Source of the DNA: Berberis thunbergii
Taxonomy: Eukaryota; Streptophyta; Magnoliopsida; Ranunculales; Berberidaceae
Assembly (NCBI GenBank): GCA_003290165.1
Contig: QNQO01000450.1
Span: 736,246 to 800,245, forward strand
Length of the DNA stretch: 64,000 nucleotides
Direction of reading: 5' to 3'
Shown: positions 1 to 10,464 of the stretch, one piece after another
Position numbering within the stretch: position 1 is the first letter of the stretch
How the letters are laid out: each line of letters begins with the position of its first letter
Made by a program: the position numbers and the translations under genes
Notes under the pieces: generated by a model
The model's input: only the letters and a program-made list of their open reading frames with translations
What the model was told of the DNA's origin: nothing
Databases searched by the model: none

Positions 1-1339
1 CTGAGAAAATGAAGTTGAAGCTGAGAGAGGCAAGTGAATTAATAGAGGAGGGGAGAAGGGGGTGGTGAGTCCCAAAAGAGCCTCCTCAAAAAATAAAAGT
101 CACAGTCAAGAGGGTGACTGGAGTTTGAGGTTTTTATTTATCTTTCTTTTCAACTTCTTTAGCAAGGTAGATTAGGAGGGAGAAAATTAATGGGTTAATA
201 ATCTGAGTTGCTAATGTCTCATCAAGGTCTGGTGTGTATTTTGCAGAGATGGTGGGGCTTCTGTACCCATATTTTATACGAGAACAAACACAAAAATGAA
301 TTGGACAAGTACCCATGCTTGAGATCCAAGCCAGTAAAAAACTGATCCATGTTGAGTTGCATGCAAAAATCTTACAACAAGAGATTTGACTGTGGGGTCT
401 GTTATAAAAGGTTTGTATTAGTTTTGAAGCAAATCCTATTTTGAAACAATTTCATGGAAAAGATTCCAATTACAAAACTAGCCACAAGAAATGAGAAAGA
501 TTCCAATTACTTCATGGAAAATGCAATAGATAGAGAGATATGCTTGTTATGCACGGTGTTGTAATATAAATACACACTTGAGTATCATCACTACATAAGA
601 TGTTGTTTTTGTTGTCCTAGTCTACTTCATCTTTAGAATGTAAAACTTACGAATATAATATAGGTCCTCTTCGTTTTCAACGTACCCAAGTGTTCAAATG
701 GATGAATTACTATCCCTGTAAGTCCAGAATTAATGTTATTTACAGTCACAGCAATATTTAGGTGCTTTGAAATACATCTTCTAAATGTGGATGAGTCCTT
801 ACGGAAATAAGAAGTGTATTTGATAATTGTGTTTAACCAGATTTCTTGTACAAATAAATTATATTGTAAGCTGTTGTAGACATATATATACATGGAATAT
901 CTTCCTCCTCTAATTTACCAAAAGTAAAATAGTTCCTCCTCAAGTTAACTTGCTTGAAGCATAGTTTCCTTCCCATGAAACCAGAAGATAAGTTATATCC
1001 ATGGAAGTTGTTTTTTATTAAAAACAAACTTAAGACGCAACATGCATGTACAAAATATTGGGAATTAATGCCTAGTGAGTTTTATTTACTCTCAAACTAT
1101 CAAGTAATAAAAATCATGATAAAGAAATGCAAGGATAGTGTAGTGGTGTGAATTGAAGTATAGGGTACCATAACAAATACAACAGCACAATTGGATGAAT
1201 TGAAGTTCATTAGATTGGTCAATGATTTTCAAGCAATTTAGCAATTTAGATTCCTTTGGTCAATGACTAAAGTTAATCTTTTAATTTTTTTGGTCAATGA
1301 TTCTTATTTCTTTTTGTTTGATAATGGTTAATATCTATA
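1..1339. other. No gene recognised
   Basis: AT-rich sequence with only short, unconvincing open frames. I see no CACTA terminus, no LTR and no exon I can name. If the transposase that follows belongs to an element ending at 9772, its left end should lie here or further left, but no CACTACACC-type start is visible. Confidence 0.5.
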
Positions 1340-3010
1340 ATGTCATTGATAGAGATGGATAATACTGGCTGCAATCTCTCCACCATTGATGTCACTAGAT
1401 CTACAAATGATGACATTGAAGTTAAACAGACCATACAGTTCAACCTCCACGGTTTAGCAGTTGGACCTGGTGCTAGAAATTTCAATAAAAACATTGGAAA
1501 GCTTGTTGAAACCCTTGTGCCCATCAAATTCAAGGGTTGGCACCATGTTACTGACAACTACAAAGAGGATGTGTGGAATGGCCTCAAGGTGAGATTTTAA
1601 ATCATTGATTTTTATAATGTCTTATTTTATTTTCAACTTATATCTCAATGTCTTATTTGCAGCGTGAATATGACATCCCAAATTATGTGAAAAAGAGTGT
1701 GCATTTGAAAATGCCTGAATATTATAGAAGGTTCAAGGCATATCTTAGGAATAATTATTTGGATAAGTATCCTACCATTGAGGAACAAGAGAAGCATGTT
1801 CCAAATGGTGTAAGAGAGGAGGATTGGAAGGAGTTTGTTCGCTATGAGAGCACCTCTGAAGCGAAGGCAATTAGAGACCAAAATGCAAAAAACAAAAAGG
1901 CTTCAAAGTATGTATGGGGGTGGTCAAAAGAGTGTTGCACAAGTAGAGTATGAAATGGTAATTGAGTTTCTAGCTACTAGTACAATATTATATACCATTT
2001 AACTTTATAGGCTGAGACTAATCTTTCAAGTATATAGGTTGAGAAGAACTCTGATGGGGAACCAGTCACACGCACTGACATATGGATTGCTTGTCACACG
2101 GGAAAGGATGGAAAACCTACGCATGGTTCTGAACAATATATGGTATGTGCCCAATGATGTCTTTTATACCCAATTCTTAATTTACTTTGTAGTTGTTTGA
2201 ATATTATTTGTGTCCTGATTTATTTTATTTTTCATTCTTTTGAAGGAACAAGTTAAAGCAAAAAAAGCTGCATTGCAAGAATCTTCAACTCAGGGTAACA
2301 TTGACCTCACTATTGATGATGATCCTCTAAGCCAAGTGTTTGGCCAAGAAGCGAGGGGACGTACTCGTTGTGTTGGAACCACTGTCTCTAAAAGGAAGTA
2401 TGATGCTGCACTTCCCGCTCGTTCATTGCTTTTGGAAAAAACATTGGAAGTAAAAAAATGTAGTGAAAAATATGATAGATTGGAAGAAAATGTTAGATGG
2501 ATACGAGAGAGACTTGAAAGTGGAACTTATGTAAGACCATCAACAAGTGAGGGAATACAAGGAGTTGTTCAAAGAACTGAAGATCCACCGTCATCCGGTG
2601 CACAATCGACAAGGCAACCGGATAATCCATTACCTCTATCTCCATTACGACCATCTTCATTACCTCCATCTCCATTACCACCATCTCCATTACCATCATC
2701 TTCTCAAGGTGTTGCGAGGTTTCCTTCTCCAAGCAATCATGTTCCTTCAGTGTCAAGGAGATACAAAGTTTGTGATTGGGAAAGGAATGTCATCGCGATA
2801 GCATTAGAGGTTGTAGATCCTATCCATCAATTCTCTTGCGCTTGTCATGGATCATTGAACCCTGCAACAGAGATCAGACTTTCCTTATGCTTCAAATACA
2901 AGACTGGGGTGAAACTTTACAAAAGTGATCCAAAAGGAGACAATATGGGGGATTTGGACGTTGGTGATTTCTTCATATGGTGTAGAACTCATGTGGAACT
3001 TGATGATTGA
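1340..3010 (+). pseudogene. CACTA (En/Spm) transposase-type gene, frameshifted
   Basis: Four exons joined by GT-AG introns resemble the plant Transposase_24 (Ptta/En/Spm) family, proteins of CACTA elements. Exons are 1340-1588, 1663 to about 1956, about 2038-2142 and 2246-3010, and the phases agree. Telling stretches are GPGARNFNKNIGKLVETLVP in exon 1, DIWIACHTGKDGKP in exon 3, and a C-terminal domain with YKVCDWERNVIAIALEVVDP in exon 4. Exon 4 also has a proline/serine-rich linker made of short CCATCTCCATTA-like repeats at about 2630-2700. Exon 2 is broken near 1907-1914: a doubled TATG shifts the frame, and downstream codons for GGGQKSVAQVEYEM lie in another frame. Exon 4 is open from the splice site to a stop. 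The family call rests on remembered motifs. I infer a decayed transposase rather than a host gene. Confidence 0.72.
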
Positions 3011-4000
3011 TAGTTACAAAAACCAAGAGTCTAATGGTGAATTTTCTGACTATATTTACTTTTTAATGTTTATTTATGTTTACTTTTTTATTATGATGTC
3101 TTTCTTTAAATGTTTATTGTTGTACGTGCTGTTTCTGGCCGCAGCGGGTTTCAGCGTGCGCGGTTAGCACACTGGTTTGAGCTATGGTTGAGGTATTCTC
3201 CTTACATGTGGTGGCCATCTAACCTAGTTCAAGTATTATATCTATTTTGTTCTTTTGTTCTCTTCAATTATCTCAATGAATGTGAATTCATGTTTCCAAT
3301 GATCAAAAACCTGTATAGTACACAATCGTAAAATGTCTAGTGCAATTCTATCCAAAATGTCCATTAATGTACCTTAATGACTTCATCTAAATTGTCTGCA
3401 TGGCTGTCAATGGTTGTTGTACCCCAACTCAAACAAAAGGACTCACACTTGGTCATCTTTTATACCCCATTGGAAAAGTGTATATAGCATCACCTTTTGT
3501 ATGTTCCATATTTCATTTCACTTTTTTCCTTTTTTCTTTCTCACTTCTACCAATTTCTATTCTACGACCTTCTTATTGCAAGTATCTTCCTTGCTAAACC
3601 AATATGAACTAGCCCAGTCATGAAAATCTTGTGCCTCGTTCCTGTTACATAATATTATTATCTTCTTTTTCTCGTGCAACGGAATTTATGTCAAAAAAAT
3701 ATAAATAGGGCCTCATTGTCCAAAACATTCAAAACTCTAAACTTGAAAATTTTCCAAATATATGTAATCCTATGGAGTCTGATAAATTTGACTCTTGACT
3801 GTAGCCTGCAAAGAAATGAACCTATTGCTTGAGCATTCTTTGATGCATATTAAAGTGAACCTCAGTTACCCTCTAGTATAGTTACTACATTCTCCAATAA
3901 CTGAAGCACATAACCTACCAAGAGGCTCCACAATATTTTCTTCTTATATAGCTTTGATTATTTGTTGGGAAACTTGTGATTTTTTATGTACTTGATACAG
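3011..4000. other. No gene recognised between transposase and GDSL fragment
   Basis: AT-rich. A short GC-richer stretch at about 3120-3230 contains the open frame AVSGRSGFQRARLAHWFELW, which I cannot assign. The first exon expected for a CPRD49-type esterase, with its GDS/GSS motif, is not here. Confidence 0.45.
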
Positions 4001-5415
4001 GCAGATATATTACTACGAGGATATATTGGTTGGAATTCGAGGCGTGCTCTCCAAGTTGTCAATCAAGTTTTCCCAAAGGTATAATGCCTCTTCTGTCCTA
4101 TATCTCATTTGTATCCTTTCTGTCTTTTGTAATGTAATGACTGAATAACATGTCTAGTTTTTTTAGCATTTAATTGCAGTTTAAACTTTTTAGGGACAGA
4201 ATTAGAACATTGACCATATAAATAATGGGTGCATTCTCTGCTCTGTGAATTTTATAGTGGAGATCATCAATGTCAAAAGTCAATTAGTGGTTGATACTCA
4301 TTAAGCTGTTATTTTAACTAGGCTGATCAACGTACCTGATGGAATTAAAAGCTTGTAATCGGTCTAACCAAGTTTAGACATCAACAGATTCCTCTTGGAT
4401 TGATACCTTAATTGGAAGTCTCACACGCCACTAACTTGCCTGTGCATCTACATTTAATTTGTAGATGATAGTTACCTTCAAATACCAACTTTTTTTTAAG
4501 TGAACCACCCTTTAGATCGTCTTGTAGGATTTTATGAGTGTTTCGTGGGTCTAATGAGTGTCTGGGTGATGCTGCACTGCTCTCTAGCATACTTTAGTGT
4601 TTCTTGTAGGATCACATGTTTCTTGTATCTTGCCGATCTGTGGTACAGCACAAGACAGGACTATATTCTGCTTGATCTTGAAAGATTATAATCAAACTTT
4701 TCAGTTTGTTATACTTTTACAACTCTGCACCAAATGGAGCACTTGTTTTTGTTCCAGGATGCAGCTGTACAGCCTGATTTGGTGATAGTGTACTTTGGAG
4801 GTAATGATTCAATGGGGCCCCATGAATCTGGCTTAGGTCCTCATGTGCCACTTCCAAAATATGTTGAAAACATGAGAAAGGTCTTAAATCACCTCAAGGT
4901 AATAGTGTATGTTTCATAATTTCTTGGTGCAATAAAGAGAAACATAGAAGCACGGCATGGACATGCACTTTTGAAACTTCATGCAATGAAATCATCCTTT
5001 TGCATGCTAAGTTATCTTAGCTGAAGATGTTACCATGTTGCATTCTAACATGAAAATAGTTGATATCAGACCCTTTCAGATAAAATAAGGATTATTGCTC
5101 TTAGCTACCCTCCTGTCAATGAGGAGAAACTTCGGGAGTCAACAAGGTTATTTAATGCCCAGTTTTTTATTATTTGTTGTTTTCCCATTTACTTTTCAGT
5201 GTTTAGGGAATGGCTGCTTATTCCCCTTCCTCTCTCTCTCTCTCTATTTTTTTGTGGCAACACAGTACCTACTTTAGCGAGCTTGTCCGAACAAATGAGA
5301 CCTGTCATAAGTATTCAGAAGCATGTATAGATCTATGCAGAGATTTGGATGTGAAGGTTGTTGATCTTTGGAATGCAATACAAAGAAGAGAAGATTGGAA
5401 GAATGTGTGTTTTAC
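4001..5415 (+). pseudogene. GDSL esterase/lipase, CPRD49-like, internal exons only
   Basis: Four exons with correct splice signals and phases encode the middle of a CPRD49-like SGNH/GDSL esterase. They are 4001-4078 (LLRGYIGWNSRRALQVVNQV), 4758-4898 (DLVIVYFGGNDSMGPHESGL), 5070-5146 (RIIALSYPPVNEEKLRES) and 5266-5415 (VRTNETCHKYSEACIDLCRD, then VKVVDLWNAIQ). GGND is the block III motif of the family, supplying the oxyanion Asn. The first exon with the nucleophile serine and the last exon with the catalytic Asp-x-x-His (normally DGIHLT) are both missing, although a donor GTAAG remains at 5416. Introns are kept, so the capture was of DNA, not mRNA. No frame-breaking change is seen in the retained exons. 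It cannot encode a working esterase. I infer a captured fragment because of the transposon context. Confidence 0.85.
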
Positions 5416-6389
5416 GTAAGTTTTCACTTTTCTGTATGTCTTAGCAGTTGACTTTATTTTACTTTATTATTTTGGTGGATGTCTATAGTTTGAGATTCTA
5501 AAGCTTCCACGAAATCCTATATTAGCAAATAGTAGTCAAGAGTTTGATAATCTTTTAACATACGTTTTACTTGCACCCATCAAGTAATAAGTCTGAACCC
5601 CTTGCAATGTTGTGTCAAGGTTATATATCATGCTATTCACGTGACAATTACAATTAGGAATTGGTGCTTGACTACAGAAAATATTTTTGCTTTGCCTTTT
5701 TGTTTGGGTGGTATGGGGGGAATGGGTTTAGGTAGTTCTAGTTGATGACTTTGGACAGTATCTGTCTCTGCTTTGATTCGTACTGGGATTGCCATTAGAC
5801 TCAAATGTAGTGAGTTCGGGCTTATATGAGGACTGATGTCCTATGAGGAGGGACTAAAAAAACAATTGTTTTCTTAAAAAAAAATTAGTATTTAAGTTTT
5901 GTGCAAGTATCACAACTTCTATAGTCAGATGCCTTGGTCATCTTTTAAGTACACAATCATGAACCTATCTACAGAATGCAGGGAAGGGGGAGAGACATTC
6001 TCTCTGCCATGCTATGCCATCATTTGATATTCTCTTGTAGTTTGTGGGTGTTTCAGTTTCAACCAACTGAATACAAATAGAGTGATGCATATCAAGCAAC
6101 TGGGTGTTACAACCTTCTGTGCTCAGGCTTCATTCAAATCAACAGTGTAATAGCAATGGGTGCAAGCATATTCCCTGTGTCTGGCTATCGTGGTTCCCAA
6201 TTTGATATCAGTATACTTGTCTGGTAGGTAAAGACCAATGGTCCAACTACCACCCATTCAAACCCAAATATGATGAAATTATGCAGGGAATCTCCTCTTG
6301 ACAACAAGTTTTTATGCAGGGAATCACCTGCTCCCACCAGTGGCAACCAACTAGACCCTGATTATATATGTTTGATGATTGATGTGCAG
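5416..6389. other. Spacer between two gene fragments
   Basis: No exon of either flanking gene was found. The stretch holds a short direct repeat of TATGCAGGGAATC near 6280 and 6315 and otherwise AT-rich sequence. Confidence 0.4.
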
Positions 6390-7187
6390 AATCTCCGGCT
6401 GAGTTCTTCGCGGAGAACAAAAACATCGCGGGGTTCGACAATGTGAGTGTCTTTCATAATTTTTTATTAAATTGGTTTTCTTTTTTGAGTTGAAGTTGAA
6501 ATTGAAACTAGAATACTATATAAGAAAATGGAACAAATGGGAATTTACAACTGAAAAAATCTGTCAAAGTTATTAACTCATTGCTTATTGCCGCCAGGGA
6601 AAAGTCTGTACACGACTGTGAGAGAACTCAATTGATTCAGCAGAATCGATCAATGAGCTTCCTATGATAGAAATCACAATGTAAGTGTTGATCACAAAAT
6701 TGTTTCTTTTTATGGTTATAGGATATACTTGTCAAATAGAACATAATTGATTGGATGGGCTTTGCTGTGGCAGTGAGGAAATTGGGAAAAGCAGGTATAA
6801 CTCTATGATTGGACTTGTTGACCGTGACCGTGTTGATGAAGCACTCTATGATGATTTCGAGTCTGTTAAGGCTCGTGAGGTGTGCCTAATACGTACTCCT
6901 TGTGATTTAGTTCTCAAATAGGATTACAAACCTTATAACAACATGGGTTCCATTACTGATTGAAGTGGCTAAAAGCAAAAATTATGAATTTGCTTCTGAG
7001 CTCTGTTGTTTTGCATGTCTTAACATGGATGTTTCTTGGTACCTTGTAGAAACGCCTTGCTAAGGAAGCACGGAACCTAGAAATCCAAGCGAAAAATGCT
7101 ACTCTTGGGAAAAAGGTCAAAGAGCCTTCAGCTACAAAGGGGGCAAAGGGTCGAGGGGAGCCTTCATTTTTCAGAGTAACTTGTAAG
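6390..7187 (+). pseudogene. DNA topoisomerase VI subunit B (TOP6B) fragment, broken
   Basis: Exons at 6390-6442 (SPAEFFAENKNIAGFDN), about 6594-6680 (GKSLYTTVREL), 6774-6879 (SRYNSMIGLVDRDRVDEALY) and 7050-7187 (KRLAKEARNLEIQAKNATLG, then RGEPSFFRVTCK) match the N-terminal part of plant TOP6B (BIN3/HYP6), the ATP-binding subunit of topoisomerase VI needed for endoreduplication. The second exon has lost about 13 bp just after VREL, removing the codons for the conserved VEN motif that binds ATP-Mg in GHKL ATPases. It then runs into stops, while the remainder (DSAESINELPMIEI) continues in another frame. The third intron has an unusual GTGTGC donor. The first exon and everything after the VTCK exon are absent. 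It is a non-functional captured piece on the same strand as the GDSL fragment. The gene identity is from memory of the family but matches over many residues. Confidence 0.85.
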
Positions 7188-8986
7188 GTTTGTTTAACTA
7201 ACCAATGATAGCCTTTCAAAGCGGTGCCTTTCTTCTTGTCAGAATTTAGACTGTTTCTAATTTATTTCATCCATGTATTCTTACTCTAATTCACGATGAA
7301 TCTAGAAAAATAAGTCTTAATTGCTTTTCATACTGTATACATGTGGCAGTGCTATAGAGGTGCCAAGTTGCCATTTAAAATTGGTACATTTAGCCGGTAG
7401 TGAGTCTGTTAAGTTTTTGTTTCCTTGGAGGAGGACTGTAGGAGGCACAATCCTACCAACTTTCATGGTCTTAAACAAATTCTTTTGCGATCAACTACCA
7501 TCTTCACCACCAATGTAAAGATAACAGAAAATATTAGTATTATAGATAGGACTGGATCTAAGTAAATCACTTTTATGTTTAACATAAAAGGGAAAGTTAT
7601 GGGTGCCTTTCACACACACAAAAAGAGAAAAGGTCTTCACTTCTTGTAGATGTGGATATGTTGGTTATTAGAGATCATCAGTTGGTTACTAGAGATCGTC
7701 AGATTTAATAATTACCAAGTGGCATATGCCCGCATCTTTGGTTGTTTCACCCTCATAGTTTTAATCACACAAAAAGATGAACATAGCAACAACAAACTTG
7801 CACCTACAGATTTCTCATATGGTCAATACAATTGTGCTAGTCCAAAGTTTCCAGAAGCCCTCTTGTTTTACCCCTTATATTTTTTGAAATGTTGTTCAAT
7901 TGCATAGTTGATTTCTTCATGTGCCTTTTGTTCCTGATGTTACTATATTTTCTTGTTTATCTTTTGCAGGAACACAAAGATTTAGTACGTCGGTGTAGCG
8001 GTCGTGATGGGAACTCATTGAAATGTTTTTGCTTTGTCACAGTATGTCTCACGTTCACAAATTATAGCCTAGTAGATGTTTCTCATGCTGTCACGTTATT
8101 TTTGTTGCCAATAGTTAGAAGTCATCCTTATATAAAAATGGAAAAGTACTGAATCAAGGACTACTCGTATCTTGATATTTAAAAAAAATCTGTATGTCAT
8201 TTAGGTGATCTTAATCTTTTTAAGGGATAGATTTAGTAAGTGATTAGGAATGTTAGAATTAGCAAAGGTTTTTTTAATTCTTTATGAAGGAAGAAATCAG
8301 TAATTGATGTGTGTGTGTATTTCCTAACATTACTGCAGTATCCTTTCACTGCATTAATATCCTCTCTGTTCTTTTACTTATCTTTCTTCTCCAATTTAAA
8401 ACTAAAATAGAACAGAATCAGTATCTCTCTTACCCTTTTTGTTAATCAGATATCATCAGAGAAAATACAAATAAACTGAAGTGTCTTCTTCTCGAGAGTT
8501 CAAAACCTTAGGGATCTACTCCAATACACAAGTTACTTTGTTGGAGCATAATAGGATTTGCGGTGGGGTCATTAGAAGGATTGTTGTATCAACCATCACC
8601 GGTGCCATATACAAGCAACTACCAGGTGCTGCATTCTCATCATTTTCAGTATATTGAACAAGCAACTACCGAAAGAAATGGGGCATGTTCCTAAGGGCAT
8701 CAATGTATTTTCTTACATTATATAACTAGGTGGATTTGTATTGTTGGAAAAAACATAGAGAAATTCTTTTGTTTAGATGCGAGCGAAACATGATATAACA
8801 AGGTTCCATTTGTTCAGGTTAATCCTGTTATTGTACATTAATGCTATTTGTTTACATGTTTTTGTTTGGCGTCAAAACTTGACAAGTTCCTTTTTACGGT
8901 TGATTTTGTATTTATTTAGCATATAGTTTGTGGAATCTTATTCGTGCCGGAGGCATGACACATACCATAGTACGGACTGATTTTGC
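7188..8986. other. No assigned gene; two possible captured exons
   Basis: AT-rich. Two stretches look exon-like. At 7970-8040, after a TTTTGCAG acceptor, a frame reads EHKDLVRRCSGRDGNSLKCF. At about 8556-8630 a frame reads GFAVGSLEGLLYQPSPVPYT and ends at CAG/GTGCTG. I recognise neither. Their place between the TOP6B piece and the subterminal repeats suggests further cargo, but this is inference. Confidence 0.35.
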
Positions 8987-9772
8987 AGGTGCGACGGCTA
9001 TGATTTTGCTACAGCAGCAAAAAAAATTTTAATTTTTTTTTCGATTATATTAATTTGAAACCGTTGCAACAAACCAGATTTCTTTTTTTTTTTGAATTTT
9101 GTTTTACCTGCCAACGGCTTAAAACCGTTGCTACCTTGTTAGCTACAATTAATTTCTCACTGTTTAGCCACGGTTTTAAACCGTGGCCATAGTTAGCCAC
9201 GGCTTAAAACCGTTGCTATCTTGTTAGCTACAGTTTATTTTTCACTGTTTAGCCACGGCTTTAAACCGTGGCCATGGTTAGCCACGGCTTACAACCGTTG
9301 CTACCTTGTTAGCTACAGTTTATTTTTCACTGTTTAGCCACGGCTATAAACCGTAGCCATGGTTAGCCACGGCTTAAAACCGTTGCTAACTTGTTAACTA
9401 CAGTTGATTTCTCACTATTTAGCTACGGTTTTAAACCGTGGCAAAAGTTAGCCACGGCTTAGATCCGTTGCTAGCTTGTTAGCCACGGTTTAAAACCGTT
9501 GCTAATATTCACACTTTATCACGGCTTATAACCGTGGCTATTGTTGCCACGGCTAAAAACCATTGCTATACTTCTTGCAACGGTGTAAAACCCTGGCTAA
9601 ATGCTGAAAATACCACCCCTACTCAAACATAAAACCGTTGCTACAATGTTTAGCAACGATTTTTAGCCGTTGCAACAAATTTCGCGACGCCTCTGTAGCC
9701 AACGGCTCTTAGCCGTGGCAATGGGTTACGCCCACGGTACAGAACCGTTGCTAATGGGGGTTTTTGGTGTAG
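8987..9772 (+). repeat. CACTA subterminal repeat array and right terminus
   Basis: More than fifteen copies of a short partly palindromic motif close to GCCACGGCTTAAAACCGTTG alternate with variants such as AGCCACGGTTTTAAACCGTG, separated by TTGTTAGCTACAGTT-like spacers. Copies occur in both orientations and stop at the terminus GGTGTAGTG. In CACTA elements such arrays are the binding sites of the element's own DNA-binding protein. The period is irregular, roughly 20-70 bp. A 3-bp duplication would be TTA at 9773-9775. Confidence 0.8.
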
Positions 9773-10135
9773 TGTTACCAATAATGTCTTCATGATTAAG
9801 AGTGCGACCCTTCCTTATTTGAATTTTTGTGGCACCAAAGCAGCAACACCGCATATCTGAGCGTACCATGGTAACAGCTCTCAAACTGCAACCTGTAATT
9901 GCCACATGAATCAGTTCTCCACTATACACTACATGTCCATTAATATTCTCCTTGAATAAAAAGAGAGGAATGGAATGCAGAGTGGGCTGGTATGTTCAAG
10001 AATAGATGTTAAGTGCTTAAAGTGAAAAGTTATTGCTTTAAGAATTCAATTGTGTGCAACCAAACTTATCCTCTTAATGATAAACTAAACTCAATTTACC
10101 CATCGAACTTCTAAAACGAACCCTGATCACATAAT
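9773..10135. other. Flank between CACTA end and Copia; unassigned minus-strand frame
   Basis: On the minus strand, 9929 to about 9780 is open and includes TMVRSDMRCCCFGATKIQIR. This looks like real protein rather than random sequence, but I cannot name it. No start, stop or splice context fixes it as a gene. Confidence 0.3.
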
Positions 10136-10140
10136 CATTC

Positions 10141-10451
10141 TGAAAAGTTTAAGGCCAAATTGTGTTCTTTCATTCATTCATCAGCAATATAAATACTGTA
10201 GTCAAAATACAATAGGAAACCACCATACACTAGGAAACCTCCCAAACCAAGGAAACAAATCACTAGCCATCGGAAAGTTTCCTAACCCCATAAAACTTCT
10301 AACCCTATAAAACTTGCAACACAATATGCTAAAATATATTTTCCTAACAATAGAATGTATTTCCTAATACTGGAAGATATTTTCCTAACAATAGGATGTA
10401 TTTCCTAATACTGAAAGATATTTTCCTAACAATGGGATGTATTTCCTAATA
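10141..10451 (-). repeat. Copia 3' LTR (left copy)
   Basis: 311 bp. On the plus strand it runs from TGAAAAGTTTAAGG to TTTCCTAATA. It contains three copies of a roughly 40-bp unit (TTTCCTAACAATRGRATGTA plus TTTCCTAATACTGRAAGATA). The right LTR has one unit fewer and also lacks a short CATAAAACTTCTAACC-type duplication, which explains the length difference. Confidence 0.88.
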
Positions 10452-10464
10452 CCCCCCCTCAAGT
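10452..10464 (-). other. Copia polypurine tract
   Basis: CCCCCCCTCAAG on the plus strand is CTTGAGGGGGGG on the element strand, directly inside the 3' LTR. This is the expected site of plus-strand priming. Confidence 0.8.

Larger units (their letters stand above)
1340..9772 (+). mobile_element. Probable CACTA element carrying captured host gene fragments (left end not found)
   Basis: A transposase-like gene, two unrelated partial host genes in the same orientation, a long subterminal repeat array and a terminus reading GGTTTTTGGTGTAGTG at 9757-9772 follow one another. The reverse complement of that terminus starts CACTACACCAAAAACC, the classical CACTA end. CACTA elements are known to carry transduplicated gene pieces with their introns, which fits the cargo. 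The left terminus and the 3-bp duplication partner of TTA (9773-9775) were not found, so the start given is only the transposase start. The transposase, the gene fragments and the right end could instead belong to more than one element. Confidence 0.5.

Noticed and set aside
588..602. CATCACTACATAAG as the left CACTA terminus
   Set aside because: It shares only CACTACA with the expected CACTACACCAAAAACC, lacks a TTA duplication and has no subterminal repeats behind it.
4001..5415. A working GDSL esterase gene
   Set aside because: The first exon (nucleophile serine) and last exon (catalytic Asp/His) are not in the window.
8987..9772. CRISPR-like spaced repeats
   Set aside because: Repeats occur in both orientations, with irregular spacing and variable sequence, and end at a CACTA terminus in a plant genome.
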